Shown here piece after piece: positions 9,865 to 20,077 of a stretch of DNA of 64,000 nucleotides (within the stretch, counting starts at the first letter, position 1; every line of letters begins with the position of its first letter). The position numbers and the translations under genes were made by a program. Source of the stretch: Mycobacterium sp. EPa45. Lineage in GTDB: Bacteria > Actinomycetota > Actinomycetes > Mycobacteriales > Mycobacteriaceae. Where the stretch lies: NCBI RefSeq assembly GCF_001021385.1, contig NZ_CP011773.1, forward strand, positions 1,116,001-1,180,000, written 5' to 3'. The notes under the pieces were generated by a model that saw only the letters and a list, made by a program, of their open reading frames with translations, made no database searches and had not been told where the DNA came from.

Positions 9865-10752
9865 CTAAGGGCCCGGCTTGTGTAGATACACAACTCGGGA
9901 TCGGAATGTCCTATACAGCCAGATAATCGGCAGACCGACACGACCAAGGTTTCGCATCAATGGGCGCTCATGGCCGCGCAGGAATTCCTCTTCGACGAAC
10001 CGGTATTCGAAGCCGATCCGGTTCCAGACCACCCGGTAGCAAGAGGTCGGCACATACCGGGTCGCCTCGACAGCGAAGTATGCGTCCTCGTCGGCAATCT
10101 CGTCGCTGGAGCATTCGCGCTGCTTCTGGCCTTCGTTGCAGACGCCTGCTGAGGCCCACAGCTTGTACCACCACCGGTGTTGCATGACACCACCAAACGG
10201 AATGGCGATGTGCCCCTCGATTGGCATATATCGCGCCGGGATGAAGTGCAGTCCGTGACCGCCCGGTTTGGTGATTCGGTACAACTCCGAAAATGCGGTG
10301 ACTTGGTCGAGGACATGCTCGAAGACTTGGTCGGAGATGACCAAATCGAACGAGTTGTCCTCGTACGGCAGTCGCAGATCCATAGACGTACCCAGGGTGA
10401 CGTGGTCACGTCGCTCGCTCAACTGGGTCGACTCAACCATGTCGTAGCCTTCAACGTTTAAGTAGCCTTGTTCGCGCATAGTCCTAATGGTCTCGCCGCT
10501 TCCACAACCAAAATCCAGGACCCGCGCCGACGTCGGAAGGTCCACACCCAGCGTCTTGAGGACCACTAACGTTCGTCTGTGCTTCCAGTGCGCCAACTGC
10601 GAGTCGCATCCGGAGCGCCCCTGTATGTCTAGGGACTGTGATGTGGCTTGGGTCCCATCGAGTCGGCCATTATCACTTTCGGTCACGAGTCCCCCTTTGA
10701 ATGTGACAGCCTCGGCATTACTTGCCGAACTCTTCAGCGCCGACTTTCCCAC
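9865..10752 (-). CDS. Class I SAM-dependent methyltransferase
   Basis: A 295-residue cytosolic methyltransferase. SAM motif I VLDFGCGSGETI is near residue 78, acidic loop motif II GYDMVES follows, then DLVISDQVFEHVLDQ and a KPGGHGLHFIPARYMP segment that places it with the Methyltransf_11/25 groups. The first 55 residues are polar and probably disordered. It converges with the wecBGC operon and lies among polysaccharide genes, so a sugar hydroxyl or carboxyl is the likely acceptor. The substrate is not determined by sequence. Confidence 0.85.
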   Translation of the reverse strand: MGKSALKSSASNAEAVTFKGGLVTESDNGRLDGTQATSQSLDIQGRSGCDSQLAHWKHRRTLVVLKTLGVDLPTSARVLDFGCGSGETIRTMREQGYLNVEGYDMVESTQLSERRDHVTLGTSMDLRLPYEDNSFDLVISDQVFEHVLDQVTAFSELYRITKPGGHGLHFIPARYMPIEGHIAIPFGGVMQHRWWYKLWASAGVCNEGQKQRECSSDEIADEDAYFAVEATRYVPTSCYRVVWNRIGFEYRFVEEEFLRGHERPLMRNLGRVGLPIIWLYRTFRSRVVYLHKPGP

Positions 10753-10797
10753 AGAGTGAGTCGCACCGAAACCCGGATTCGCGTAAGTCCCTAAAGT

Positions 10798-10820
10798 AAC
10801 CCGAAGGAACCCTTCGGGTT
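10798..10820 (-). terminator. Intrinsic-type terminator of the SGNH acyltransferase gene
   Basis: AACCCGAAGG and its exact complement form a 10-bp stem around a 3-nt loop. On the minus strand a T-rich stretch (TTACTTTA) follows. It sits about 90 bp past the stop of the acyltransferase gene and just before the methyltransferase start. Confidence 0.6.
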
Positions 10821-10912
10821 AGTAGAGGCGTGTGTCGGCTAGCCACGAGGATGACCCATCGCCATGGTGGGTCAACTCGAAGCGACGGAAGTCCGCAGGG
10901 AGCGTCAATTTG

Positions 10913-12991
10913 TTAGGCACCCGCGGAGGCTATGGCCGTGCGGATCTCCGCGGCGAGAGCGACGGACTGCGGCACGCTGATGTGGGCCGAGTCCCTATAG
11001 CGTACGAAGGCAGGTGCCACCGTCGAACATGTTCCTGCTGGACAGAGCGGCTCAGCCGGATCCCAGATGGCAGCCCCGACGTCACGTGCAACTTCCGCTA
11101 ACACACGACGTGCAGCCAACCCGGGCCTGATCGCGTTGTCGAGTGTTGTCGATGCGGCGCACTGACCTCTAATGATCACCAGGAAGCCACAGCGGCTTGG
11201 GTCCCAGCTGATGTGCGGAATTGTCTGAACCAACAGCACTCGGTGCCCAGCGTTGTGCAGGGCGCGAACGGTGCGGGCAAGGCCCGTACGCAACGCTTCG
11301 ATCTTTCGCGTCGAATCGGCCGACAGCGTATCGATCGCATTGCCGGCCTTGATGTCGTTGGAAGACCAGTACCCGTCGTTATTAGCGATTAATACAGTGC
11401 CAGCCTCGGCCCCTTTCAGATAACCAAGAGTCCCTTCAAAGTATCGGCGGCAGACTGCTCCGTCTGATGGGGGAGGGGTGTCGATATAGATATCGGCGAA
11501 AGGGCACGCAACCGCCGCAGCGATAATCACGGGCCGGCCGAGGTCTCTGCCCGCTGCAATGATGCCCTCGCTGAACTGGGTAGAGTTCGAGTCGCCGACC
11601 AGGTAGATCGGCGTGCCAGCCGCATCCGGGATCCATGTGCAGCGGCTCTTGATCGCTGCGTCGAGCGGTTTGCGCTTGTCGCAACCCGCGACGGTTGCGG
11701 TATGGAGCGGGATGGTCGCCGCCTGAAGATGACGCACAGACTGCGACCACCACCCGTGGGAAGCACTGAACCAGAGGGCGCTTCCCAGAAATACCGGAAT
11801 GACCAGCACCACACCTATTAACCCAGTCCACTGACGTCGGTTGAGCCCATTAATTTTTCGGATGGGCTCTTCTAGATACCGGTAGGACAGAACGGCAGGA
11901 ATGAACGACAGGACGGCTGCCCCGAACAACGCAGGGGCATTCTGGTTCCACAGGAGGGCAGCGACGACGATGAATGGCCAATGCCATAAGTAAATGGAGT
12001 AGGACCAGTCACCAACCTTGACCATCGGGCGAGTGGACAGCAACCGATACGTCGGACCTGTGGCGCGCGTTCCGGCGAGAATGAGCAGCAGTGTGCCGGC
12101 AACCGGAAGCAGCGTCCAGGTTCCTGGGAATGGTGTTCGTTCATCGATGACGAGGACGGAGCCGATGACGAAGGCGAGGCCGACGACGCCTAGCGCGTGA
12201 CAGACGCGAGTCGACGCAGGGATCCAAACTGTGAGCATTAGCGCCAACAGGGCCCCGGCGGCGAACTCCCATACCCGGGTCACCGGACTGTAGAAGCCGA
12301 GGATGCGTTGAAAGCCAGGGACGCTTACGCCGTACGAACTAGTAACGGCCAAGGTGAAGGAGAACGCACCAAAGCCCGCCACGATGAGCAACGGGTTTAG
12401 TGCTTCGAGACGCCGTCGCGATCGCGCCAGCATCCAGCCCAGAACCAGCAGCGCGGGAAATATCAGGTAGAACTGCTCTTCGACGGACAGCGACCAAGTA
12501 TGTAGCAGCGGGTTGGTATCGGCTTTGGGACCGAAATAGTTGCCCACCGTGGTGGCGATCACGAGGTTCGCCACGAGCATCATGGCGCCGATAGCGGTCT
12601 GGCCAGCTGTCTGTTGAGGACCCAACGGAGATACGAACAGGGCCGACAGCGCCATGGTCACCGAGATCATCAGTGCCAATGCCGGTGTTAGTCGCTTAAA
12701 GCGGCGCAAATAGAACCGGCCGAATTTGATGCGGCCGGAGTGTTGCCTCTGCCGGTGCAGCATCGCAGTTATCACGAATCCCGATATAACGAAGAAGATG
12801 TCAACACCGACAAAGCCGCCGCGCAATGGAAGCCCTGCGTGAAATGCGACCACGACGAGGACGGCGATCGAGCGCATCCCCTGAATATCAGGACGCCTGT
12901 TGCTGTGCGCTTCGCGTTGCCGGTCGCCGAGCAAAGATCCCCCTGAGTTATCGTTGCGGCGATTCTGCGCGGGGCCACGATGTCGCCTCAA
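10913..12991 (-). CDS. OafA/YrhL-type acyltransferase with SGNH domain
   Basis: A 692-residue membrane protein that probably O-acetylates the polysaccharide. The acyltransferase-3 domain fills about residues 32-400. It opens with RPDIQGMRSIAVLVVVAFHA, then GGFVGVDIFFVISGFVI, the Arg-rich YLRRFKRLTPAL loop and SVEEQFYLIFP. The C-terminal extracytoplasmic SGNH esterase/transferase domain starts around VGDSNSTQF, whose Ser is the predicted nucleophile, and ends with the DSAHIS catalytic Asp/His block. The two-domain length is normal for OafA-SGNH enzymes of actinobacteria. The acceptor is most simply the island's own polymer; a cell-wall glycan is possible. Confidence 0.92.
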   Translation of the reverse strand: MRRHRGPAQNRRNDNSGGSLLGDRQREAHSNRRPDIQGMRSIAVLVVVAFHAGLPLRGGFVGVDIFFVISGFVITAMLHRQRQHSGRIKFGRFYLRRFKRLTPALALMISVTMALSALFVSPLGPQQTAGQTAIGAMMLVANLVIATTVGNYFGPKADTNPLLHTWSLSVEEQFYLIFPALLVLGWMLARSRRRLEALNPLLIVAGFGAFSFTLAVTSSYGVSVPGFQRILGFYSPVTRVWEFAAGALLALMLTVWIPASTRVCHALGVVGLAFVIGSVLVIDERTPFPGTWTLLPVAGTLLLILAGTRATGPTYRLLSTRPMVKVGDWSYSIYLWHWPFIVVAALLWNQNAPALFGAAVLSFIPAVLSYRYLEEPIRKINGLNRRQWTGLIGVVLVIPVFLGSALWFSASHGWWSQSVRHLQAATIPLHTATVAGCDKRKPLDAAIKSRCTWIPDAAGTPIYLVGDSNSTQFSEGIIAAGRDLGRPVIIAAAVACPFADIYIDTPPPSDGAVCRRYFEGTLGYLKGAEAGTVLIANNDGYWSSNDIKAGNAIDTLSADSTRKIEALRTGLARTVRALHNAGHRVLLVQTIPHISWDPSRCGFLVIIRGQCAASTTLDNAIRPGLAARRVLAEVARDVGAAIWDPAEPLCPAGTCSTVAPAFVRYRDSAHISVPQSVALAAEIRTAIASAGA

Positions 12992-13711
12992 CGCGGGACC
13001 TTAGCATTGGGGCGGAGGGGGTTCATGAATAGTACGCAGCCGGGTCTGGGACGGCACACTCTCACTGTGGTCGAGTACCTCTCGGTATCTTTTGACGGTC
13101 GGCGTATGACAGGAGAGTCGCGCGCTGACGATTGCCCACTTTATGGTGACGGTCGTCTGCCTGACAGGAGCGAACCGCGAGAAGCATCTCTTGGATGTCT
13201 TGGCGGGGTACCAATCCGCACTAGCCCCTGCGTCCCCCGAGCGCAGACGGGCGGGTTATTTCCGCGTGTACGGTCCGGCGCTGTGGCACAGGCTGGAGTT
13301 GACGGTGACCGTCCGGCGGCAGGACCCAATCGATGCTATGCATACGTGCAATCCGCCGGTCCTGTTCTGCTCGTCGCTGCATTCAGCGCCCCCTCGGCGG
13401 ACGGTCTTCGACCACCCCTGCTGCCCGAGTTCCGTCGCGGTCATGGCTTGCGGCAAACCCCTGTCACGGCAGACGCTCTCTGCCGCGATGTTGGCGCGAT
13501 GAAGCCTCGGCATGAACGATTAGTCGGGTTGTATCAACCCGCGCGTGGTCCCCGAAATGAATGGCACAGGTGCCCTCGCAGCCACGTGGCGCGTGATCAC
13601 TCTCGGCAGCATCATGGTTAGCCAGTGGACCACTGCTGCAAGCGCGTGAAGCACAACTAGACCGTTCAGGCACAAATCTGATTTCAACTAACGCGGCCGA
13701 GGGGATTTCTC
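12992..13711. other. Gene-free interval of about 720 bp
   Basis: No gene is supported between the SGNH acyltransferase and the heparinase. A frame around 13,143-13,502 ends in a segment with the words VAVMACGKPLS, loosely like the C-terminus of a GT4 enzyme, but the rest has no glycosyltransferase features. The interval should hold divergent promoters for the flanking genes; I cannot point to convincing -35/-10 pairs. Confidence 0.45.
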
Positions 13712-15850
13712 ATGAATGGTCTGGGCTGGTACGGACGCCGCATTCGGACTATGGGTGCCCGCGAAGTGCTTTGGCGCGCAACCAAACCCCTGCAGGCGGT
13801 TCGCAGCGGGCGAATGCGCGGTGATGGGGCGTTCGCGCTGAGTGGCTCGTTGGATTTGCGAACTGCTTTGGAGCGTTTCCAGTCAGGGGTTGACCGCCCT
13901 ATCCTTCTGGATCGTCAACGCGCCCAAGCTATTTACCAAGAAGATCCCGCGCTCGTTGATCTGCTCCTGAGCGCGGCAGATCGCGCAGTGCAACGTTCGT
14001 TCCGCTTCTTCGGGTATCCCGCCGTAGTTTTGAGTAGCCCGATCGACTGGCATTACGATCCAGTGGCCGATGTTCATTGGCCTGATCTTCCATCCGAACG
14101 AATCAACTATCGTAATTCTGCCGGCGACATCAAGTGGATCTGGGAACTCAATCGTCTGCAGCATCTTCCGTGGCTGGCTCAGGCTTGGCTCTTCACCGGG
14201 GACGCCCGTTATGAACGCGCGGCATTCGAACACCTCGATTCCTGGATAGAACAAAACCCTCCCGGACGCGGTATCGCCTGGCGCGGTGCCTTCGAGGCCG
14301 GAATTCGGGCCATCTCCATCGCGACGGCGGTGCAGGGACTGCGCGACTCTGCCGAGCTAACAGAGGATCGCTTTGAACGAATCCTCATGGTCGCCGCTGA
14401 AAGTGCCCACCGATGCTGGCAAGACCGGTCCCTGTTCAGTTCGGCCAACAATCATCTGGTTGGTGAGATGGCGGGACTTGCCGTCATTGCATTGATGTTT
14501 CCCGAATTGGCTGCAGCGTCTGAATGGGAGGCGTTGGCCGTCCGGATGCTATCCCTCGAGGCCGGCAAGCAGATCCTGGCCGACGGCACCAGCTCTGAAC
14601 AGGCTATCGGCTACCAGACTTTCACAGTCGAGTTGCTGTACCTGGTAGCAGCATTACTAACCCAGCGAGACGGCCACGCGCCCAACGAAATTATCAAGGC
14701 CATCGACCGAAGTTCATCGTTTCTCACCGCTGTAATGGGGGATCGGGATCCGGCCCCACGTTACGGGGACGATGACGAAGGGTTCGCATTGAGATTGGGA
14801 CCCGAGCCGGTACGGACGGTACGCGACCATCTCGGCATCGTGTCAGCGTGCGGCTGGTACGCGACACCGGAGGCATCAGGCAACGATTCGTTGACCGCCC
14901 AATGGTATAGAGCGATGGGGCAGAGTTCGCCTGCCAAGCCGACGGCGCCCTCCGCGTGCTCAGCCGAAGGTCCCGCGAGCTTCTTTGCCCGCGACGGGGG
15001 CTTGGTTGTGTTACGAAGCGGTCGACGCAGGACCACGATGGATGTGGGTGCGCTGGGATATCTTTCAATCGCTGCTCATGGCCACGCCGACGCATTGGCC
15101 CTCACACTGAGCATCGATGGCCACGAAGTCATCAGCGACCCTGGAACGGGTAGTTACCACGGGCACCCGAAGTGGCGCCCAATTATGCGCTCGACCCGCG
15201 CCCACGCGACGGTGTGCATCGATGGCCAGGACCAGTCAATTTATGCGGGCCCGTTCCTTTGGCTGCGCCATGCGCGCACTCGTGTACACAAAGTGGATTT
15301 GGTAACGGGGTTTGTCGACGCCGAACACGACGGCTATACGCGATTGCGCGGAAAGCCCATACATAGGCGGTGGCTGATTGCACCCCCTGATCACCAGTCG
15401 CAACTGGTGGTGGACATGATCACCGGGAGCGGACACCATGAAGTTAGGGCTTCCTGGCCGCTCCACCCCAGTCTGCAGGTAGAGCGAATTCCACTCGGCC
15501 ACAAAGCTAGCCGGGAGGATTCTGCGCTTGCGCAACTGTTGTACGCATCGACCGCGCCACTCATGATCGACGAGGTGCGCGGCGACGTGCGGGAAAATCT
15601 GGGCTGGTGGTCTGATCGATTGGAGAGTCGCAAACCCGCGTGGTGGCTGGGCGCGGTCGCCACGGCCGAACTTCCGGTCGTCATTGCCACCTTGATCGCT
15701 CCGGTGGACGGGCGGCGCCCCGATGACCTATCTGTTGAGCTGCGGGGTGACTACATCAATGTTTGCTGGGCAGAAGGCGACGCTATACAGACAGCGAGCT
15801 TGCAGTTTGCCGCTTCCGCTGGGCGCACAAGTGGGTCTAAGGTTGGCTAG
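13712..15850 (+). CDS. Heparinase II/III family polysaccharide lyase
   Basis: A 712-residue protein of the heparinase II/III (PL12/15/21-like) family, which beta-eliminates uronate-containing glycans. The N-terminal alpha/alpha-toroid runs to about residue 420 and includes the signature PIDWHYDPVADVHWP, IKWIWELNRLQHL and a FSSANNHLVGE segment. The C-terminal beta-sheet domain carries AAHGHADALALTLSIDG (His456, His458) and the Asp-Gly-Tyr-His block after it. No signal peptide is visible, as for many family members found inside exopolysaccharide biosynthesis loci, so editing or quality control of the polymer is a reasonable role. A uronic-acid substrate would match the wecBGC operon. Identity is firm, exact specificity unknown. 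Confidence 0.92.
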   Translation: MNGLGWYGRRIRTMGAREVLWRATKPLQAVRSGRMRGDGAFALSGSLDLRTALERFQSGVDRPILLDRQRAQAIYQEDPALVDLLLSAADRAVQRSFRFFGYPAVVLSSPIDWHYDPVADVHWPDLPSERINYRNSAGDIKWIWELNRLQHLPWLAQAWLFTGDARYERAAFEHLDSWIEQNPPGRGIAWRGAFEAGIRAISIATAVQGLRDSAELTEDRFERILMVAAESAHRCWQDRSLFSSANNHLVGEMAGLAVIALMFPELAAASEWEALAVRMLSLEAGKQILADGTSSEQAIGYQTFTVELLYLVAALLTQRDGHAPNEIIKAIDRSSSFLTAVMGDRDPAPRYGDDDEGFALRLGPEPVRTVRDHLGIVSACGWYATPEASGNDSLTAQWYRAMGQSSPAKPTAPSACSAEGPASFFARDGGLVVLRSGRRRTTMDVGALGYLSIAAHGHADALALTLSIDGHEVISDPGTGSYHGHPKWRPIMRSTRAHATVCIDGQDQSIYAGPFLWLRHARTRVHKVDLVTGFVDAEHDGYTRLRGKPIHRRWLIAPPDHQSQLVVDMITGSGHHEVRASWPLHPSLQVERIPLGHKASREDSALAQLLYASTAPLMIDEVRGDVRENLGWWSDRLESRKPAWWLGAVATAELPVVIATLIAPVDGRRPDDLSVELRGDYINVCWAEGDAIQTASLQFAASAGRTSGSKVG

Positions 15851-16084
15851 CCGCGAAATATGCCTCGTGCACCTCGGGTTTCGAGAACCTTATCGACGGG
15901 TTCGGGAGAATCCGTCTGATAGCCGTGACCGGGTTAGTCCGGCCTGTTCCGCAAATGGATCGATACTGCGAAACTCCTTCGACGCCTAGCGATCCGGGTA
16001 ACGCGCGAGATCCCACCGGATCGGGCCAAGATCCCCGCACCGATGGGGTGGGCCGGAGTTCACCCGATCGCCCGGGCCGCATAC

Positions 16085-18190
16085 TCACAGGTGTCTGGGC
16101 TCCCCAGATATGAGTGAGTTCAGGGTCTCGAAGGTAGCGCGCGTGGAGAGGTTGGCCTCTTCGAAAGGGACCGGAGATGGAACTTCTCCTAAGCAGAAGC
16201 CTATGAAGCTCTTGACGAGCGTGGTCTGGCCCTTATCAGAAGCGAATTTGTGTACATGACTTTTTCCTCCGCGCCAAAATTGCAGCCGCCGGAAGTCCCG
16301 TGAAATCTCGGCGAACCATTCCTGGCCCCAGACTTCGATCCGCTCCTTCTCGTTCGGGATCGAGCGGGAAGGTCCGTAGGAGACTTGTGCAGTGCTACCC
16401 GAATGCCAGGCAAGTTGTACTTGAAGACGCTCCTCACCGCGGCCGTCGGAGGCAGTGGGACCGGACGCATACACGGTGTCCAAGTCTGCGCCTAGCAGAC
16501 TTACGGCGAAGTCGATGAAATGACAAGCCTCGCCGACGATTCGACCCCCTTGCGCTGAGTCCTGCGACCAGTGCTCCGGCGCGGGGTCCGGCGTCACACG
16601 GTAGATGAGCTGCAATCCGCTGAAGCCCGTCACGAGGGATCGGAGCTTTTCCAACGCTGGAGCTGCCCGTCGGTTGAAACCCACGACCACCTGGTTGCGG
16701 AGGGGGTGGTTGGCAATCTCGATGCGCTCCTCTTCCGTTATGCAGAGGGGCTTGTCAACATAAATCCACTTCTCCCGATCTAGCGCTTCCTTGACCAAGC
16801 GGCCATGGGAATCATGCCTCGTGCTGATCACGACCGCATGGACGTTGGGGTCGTCAAGAATTTCACTGTCGGAAGATGCTGATTTATCGATCCTAAATTT
16901 CTTTTGCGCTTGAACCGCGCTGAGACCGGACGCCGTCACCACCGACTCAAGTGACACTCTCGTGTCACGTGCCAAGGTGGGAAGAACGAATTTCCTTGCG
17001 TAACTTCCCGCTCCAATTACTCCCACTCGCAATGTTCCGGATGTATCCCGCTGCTTGACTCGTTGCTGCGGCGCGCGAACGGGGGGAAGATCGGGGTCGG
17101 ACGTTGAATATGTCAGCGCGATTGCGTGCGGTCCTGGTACCGACTTGAGGCGATCGTATGCCGCGGGTGCCTCCTCGACCGGAAAGCGTCGATCGACTAG
17201 CGACGCGACGTCCAATCGTCCTGAAGACAACAGCCTAACGACCTCGGCGAAGTTCCGTTTCTCCGTCCATCGCACGTAACCTATTGGGTAATCGATGCCT
17301 TTCTCTTCGTATTGCGGGTCGTAACGTCCAGGCCCGTATGAACGGGAGATTCTTAGGTCATGCTCGCCGTTGAAGAATTCATTTCGGTCCAACACGAGTG
17401 GAACGTCTCCCACGACTGTGATGGTGCCGCGGTCCCGAAGGTATCGCGCAGCGCGGCGAACCAGGGTTTGGTCCGAGGACGATGCTGTAATGATCACATG
17501 GTCGAAGTCGCTGCTCACCGACTCGTCCAACTCGGGAAGCACCGCGAGGAGGGCTTCGGCCGACAATTCGCGTGCTGCGGGCTTGGGATCTACGCCTACG
17601 GAAGGTGATCCGTAGGCGTCCAGAAGGCGGGCGGTCATCTGACCGATCAGTCCGAGTCCGATGACGAGGCAGCTTTCGCCTGGACGTACGTCAGCCTGTC
17701 TTATGCCTTGAAGTGCGATGGCACCTAGCGTGACGAACGCCCCGTCCTCGAAAGAAACATTGTCCGGAAGTGGAGTGCACAGCTGCGATGGAACTGCATC
17801 GTATTCGGCGTGATTGGCGATGCCCGCACCTGAGACAGCTACTCGCATACCGACTCTGAGGTCCTGTATCTTATTTCCTACGCCGACTACTACGCCTGAC
17901 GCGCTATACCCCAGGGGCTGCAGGGTGTGGAGTCGATCCTGCACTTTCTCGAAAGTGCGTCTCACTCCCTCTCGACGAAGCGTCTCGCGCACGACCGCGA
18001 CGTCTTGAGGCCGCGCTCGAGCTTTGCCTAAGAGACTCTTTTCCCCTAGAACCAACTTGGCTCTCTCTGTCCCGCTTGAAATTACGCTGTTGCGCACTCT
18101 CACAAGGGCTGTGTAGTCGTCTATCTGAGGAATTGGACAATCGACGACCAAGACTTCCCCTCGGGCCTGATCCTGAACGACCTGCTTCAT
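16085..18190 (-). CDS. Bi-domain oxidoreductase: zinc-type alcohol dehydrogenase fused to Gfo/Idh/MocA
   Basis: A 701-residue fusion. Residues 1 to about 350 are a medium-chain dehydrogenase with the NAD-binding CLVIGLGLIGQM motif near 173. Residues about 380-701 are a Gfo/Idh/MocA oxidoreductase with VGVIGAGSYARKF, the DKPL motif (the family's usual EKP, here YVDKPLCI) and NRRAAPALEKL. Such fusions occur repeatedly beside heparinase II/III genes in bacterial exopolysaccharide clusters and are thought to oxidise or epimerise nucleotide sugars or polymer ends. Here it is convergent with the heparinase, 234 bp away. The reaction has not been defined for the family as far as I know. Confidence 0.9.
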   Translation of the reverse strand: MKQVVQDQARGEVLVVDCPIPQIDDYTALVRVRNSVISSGTERAKLVLGEKSLLGKARARPQDVAVVRETLRREGVRRTFEKVQDRLHTLQPLGYSASGVVVGVGNKIQDLRVGMRVAVSGAGIANHAEYDAVPSQLCTPLPDNVSFEDGAFVTLGAIALQGIRQADVRPGESCLVIGLGLIGQMTARLLDAYGSPSVGVDPKPAARELSAEALLAVLPELDESVSSDFDHVIITASSSDQTLVRRAARYLRDRGTITVVGDVPLVLDRNEFFNGEHDLRISRSYGPGRYDPQYEEKGIDYPIGYVRWTEKRNFAEVVRLLSSGRLDVASLVDRRFPVEEAPAAYDRLKSVPGPHAIALTYSTSDPDLPPVRAPQQRVKQRDTSGTLRVGVIGAGSYARKFVLPTLARDTRVSLESVVTASGLSAVQAQKKFRIDKSASSDSEILDDPNVHAVVISTRHDSHGRLVKEALDREKWIYVDKPLCITEEERIEIANHPLRNQVVVGFNRRAAPALEKLRSLVTGFSGLQLIYRVTPDPAPEHWSQDSAQGGRIVGEACHFIDFAVSLLGADLDTVYASGPTASDGRGEERLQVQLAWHSGSTAQVSYGPSRSIPNEKERIEVWGQEWFAEISRDFRRLQFWRGGKSHVHKFASDKGQTTLVKSFIGFCLGEVPSPVPFEEANLSTRATFETLNSLISGEPRHL

Positions 18191-18608
18191 TGCCCTACTC
18201 CCGGATCACTCGCCGAATACCTCGGCCCGACGGACGCGAGCTCGTGTCGAATAACGCTGCGTGATTCGACTCAGAATGTTCATATCAGCCCCGCCTCAAG
18301 ACTCGACCGCCAGGTTTCAGGTTCACATGATTATCACTAGGGGAAGATTGACTTGATGTGGGTGCCGGGGTGAGTTGAGACACCCTGGTTCCGCCTGAGC
18401 CCATCCGCCGTCGGTTTGTCCACAGGCTAGGGCCTCTTCTGGTCAGGAGCGTCCGGAATTGCGCTCATCACCACACGGGCTGCAACAACACTAGAGGAGT
18501 CTGACGCCGATCGGGTCTGGTGACCGTGGCGCGCGGAATGGGCTGGCGTCCGTCTCAGCGGCCGACAGGAGCGACTCAGTACTCCCGGACGCGCACAATT
18601 TTCAGGCC
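18191..18608. other. Gene-free interval before the heparinase relic
   Basis: This stretch of about 420 bp lies upstream of the bi-domain gene and probably contains its promoter. I find no intact gene. The missing N-terminus of the heparinase relic that follows is not recognisable here. Confidence 0.4.
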
Positions 18609-19001
18609 GTGGTTGGGCACGCCTCGGTCGCGGTAGGCTCCACATCTCGAGGGGGTTCAGTCTTGGAAGTCCGCCTGAGTTTGGACCTTCGGTTTAGTGC
18701 TTTGATTCGGCCATGTTCAGGTGGGCCAGGATTGTTCGTCGAGGGGCAGGGATCTTTGGGTCGCCAACGACTGGATGGACCCTACGACTGGCAGTATGAG
18801 CCAGTCGCTGACCTTCACCGGCCGGTGCTTCCATCCCCACGGATGAACAGCCGCGTCTCTAATGGCGAAGTCAAGTGGATCTGGGAACTTGATGATCTCC
18901 AAGGCCTGCCGTCGTTGGCACACGCCTCGCCTTTCATCGGCGGCGCCAGTTATGAACGTCCGGCGTTCGAGCACTTCGGCGCTGGGGTCCCGACGGAGTG
19001 A
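18609..19001 (+). pseudogene. Truncated heparinase II/III relic
   Basis: The open frame encodes a piece clearly related to the intact heparinase at 13712. DWQYEPVADLHRPVLPS matches DWHYDPVADVHWPDLPS, VKWIWELDDLQGLPSLA matches IKWIWELNRLQHLPWLA, and YERPAFEHFG matches YERAAFEHLD. An upstream SLDLR (18678-18692) matches the same word in the intact N-terminus, with about 30 residues missing between the blocks. The frame stops after about 130 residues, where the intact protein has 712, so all the C-terminal catalytic half is gone. Divergence from the intact copy is high, so it is an old paralogue, not a recent duplicate. It ends with a GTGA overlap onto the next gene. Confidence 0.8.
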
Positions 19002-20077
19002 CCCCGCGCGGATCGATCACTGTCGCGCTCGTCGGCCCGTTCCCGCCGCCCTACGGCGGGATGGCCGTTTACTTGTCGTCGATCGAGGCCGGTCTGCGGC
19101 AGCAGGGGATGGAACCTCTGCGCGTCTTGGTCCCGTATGCGGGGGTGGGCGGCTGGAGGCGCCATTTGGGACGGATCGCGATATTTGTCCGCGCCGCGCT
19201 CACGGTATTGCGGACCCGGCCCGACGTGGTCCACTGCGTGACGGGTAGCCAGCCGAACCTAATCGGCAACATCTTGCCGCTGCTCGCCGCTGAGTTCGCA
19301 CGCCGGCCAAGCATTCTCTCGATAGCAGGCGGCGAGTTCCACGCCGCGGTCACCGGCTACCGAGGTGTCCGCCGGCGAATCGTCCGGTTCATTCTCACCC
19401 GCCCGCGACTGCTCGTGGCTTGCACCAACGAGATCACCGAGGCGCTCCGGGTTATCGGCGTGCGCGAGTCGCGCATAGTCACCGTCTCCAACGCCCTGCC
19501 ACTAAGGCTCGACCCCCGCGCACATCAGGCCTTGCCTCCGGAGGTCGAGGCCTTCGCTGACGCTCACTCCCCTCTGATCGGCTCGATTAGCGGGTGGTAC
19601 GGCTTCTATGGCAGCCAGGACCTCGTTGAGGCCATGCGCGAGCTTCGCTCGTCGGATCCGCGTGTGGGGCTCGTGCTGATGGTCAAGGGCGGGGGAGACG
19701 CCCGCTTCCGCGCCGAGTTGCTGGATCTCCTGACCCGCTACGGCCTTAGCGACGCGGTCCTCGTCCGCGAGGACGAGCGCGCGGTGTTCCCCATCCTGCG
19801 CCGGGTGGACATCTTCGTTCGCACCCCCCACCACGAGGGGGACGCGATTTCGGTCCGTGAGGCCCTAGCCGTTGGCACGCCCGTCGTGGCGAGCGACGTC
19901 GGCTTCCGACCGGACGGCGTCGTACGTTTCCGCCCGGCCGACCACCGGGACCTCGCGGCACGACTCCGCGAGATGCTCGACGTCCGCTCGGTCGACTGGG
20001 AGGCCGACTCCAGCGAGGGCGAGCGGAACTTCCAGTACCTTCTGTCCGTCTATCGGCGCTTCACCGCTCAGGCCTAA
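18998..20077 (+). CDS. GT4-family glycosyltransferase
   Basis: A 359-residue GT-B glycosyltransferase. The N-terminal domain begins VALVGPFPPPYGGMAVY, the donor-binding C-terminal domain has GSISGWYGFYGSQDLVEAM, LVLMVKGGG, and the HHEGDAISVREALAVGTPVVASD block with the Ex7E-type glutamate after the DIFVRTP strand. GTG at 18998 overlaps the stop of the heparinase relic by four bases, which preserves an ancestral operon junction. The gene is noticeably GC-richer than the acyltransferase that follows. GT4 genes commonly sit beside heparinase and bi-domain oxidoreductase genes in exopolysaccharide clusters. Donor and acceptor unknown. Confidence 0.9.
   Translation: MTPRGSITVALVGPFPPPYGGMAVYLSSIEAGLRQQGMEPLRVLVPYAGVGGWRRHLGRIAIFVRAALTVLRTRPDVVHCVTGSQPNLIGNILPLLAAEFARRPSILSIAGGEFHAAVTGYRGVRRRIVRFILTRPRLLVACTNEITEALRVIGVRESRIVTVSNALPLRLDPRAHQALPPEVEAFADAHSPLIGSISGWYGFYGSQDLVEAMRELRSSDPRVGLVLMVKGGGDARFRAELLDLLTRYGLSDAVLVREDERAVFPILRRVDIFVRTPHHEGDAISVREALAVGTPVVASDVGFRPDGVVRFRPADHRDLAARLREMLDVRSVDWEADSSEGERNFQYLLSVYRRFTAQA

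Noticed and set aside
12992..13711. Possible decayed GT4 gene
   Set aside because: Only one short C-terminal-like word (VMACGKP) was seen; no nucleotide-binding or N-terminal motifs in any frame.
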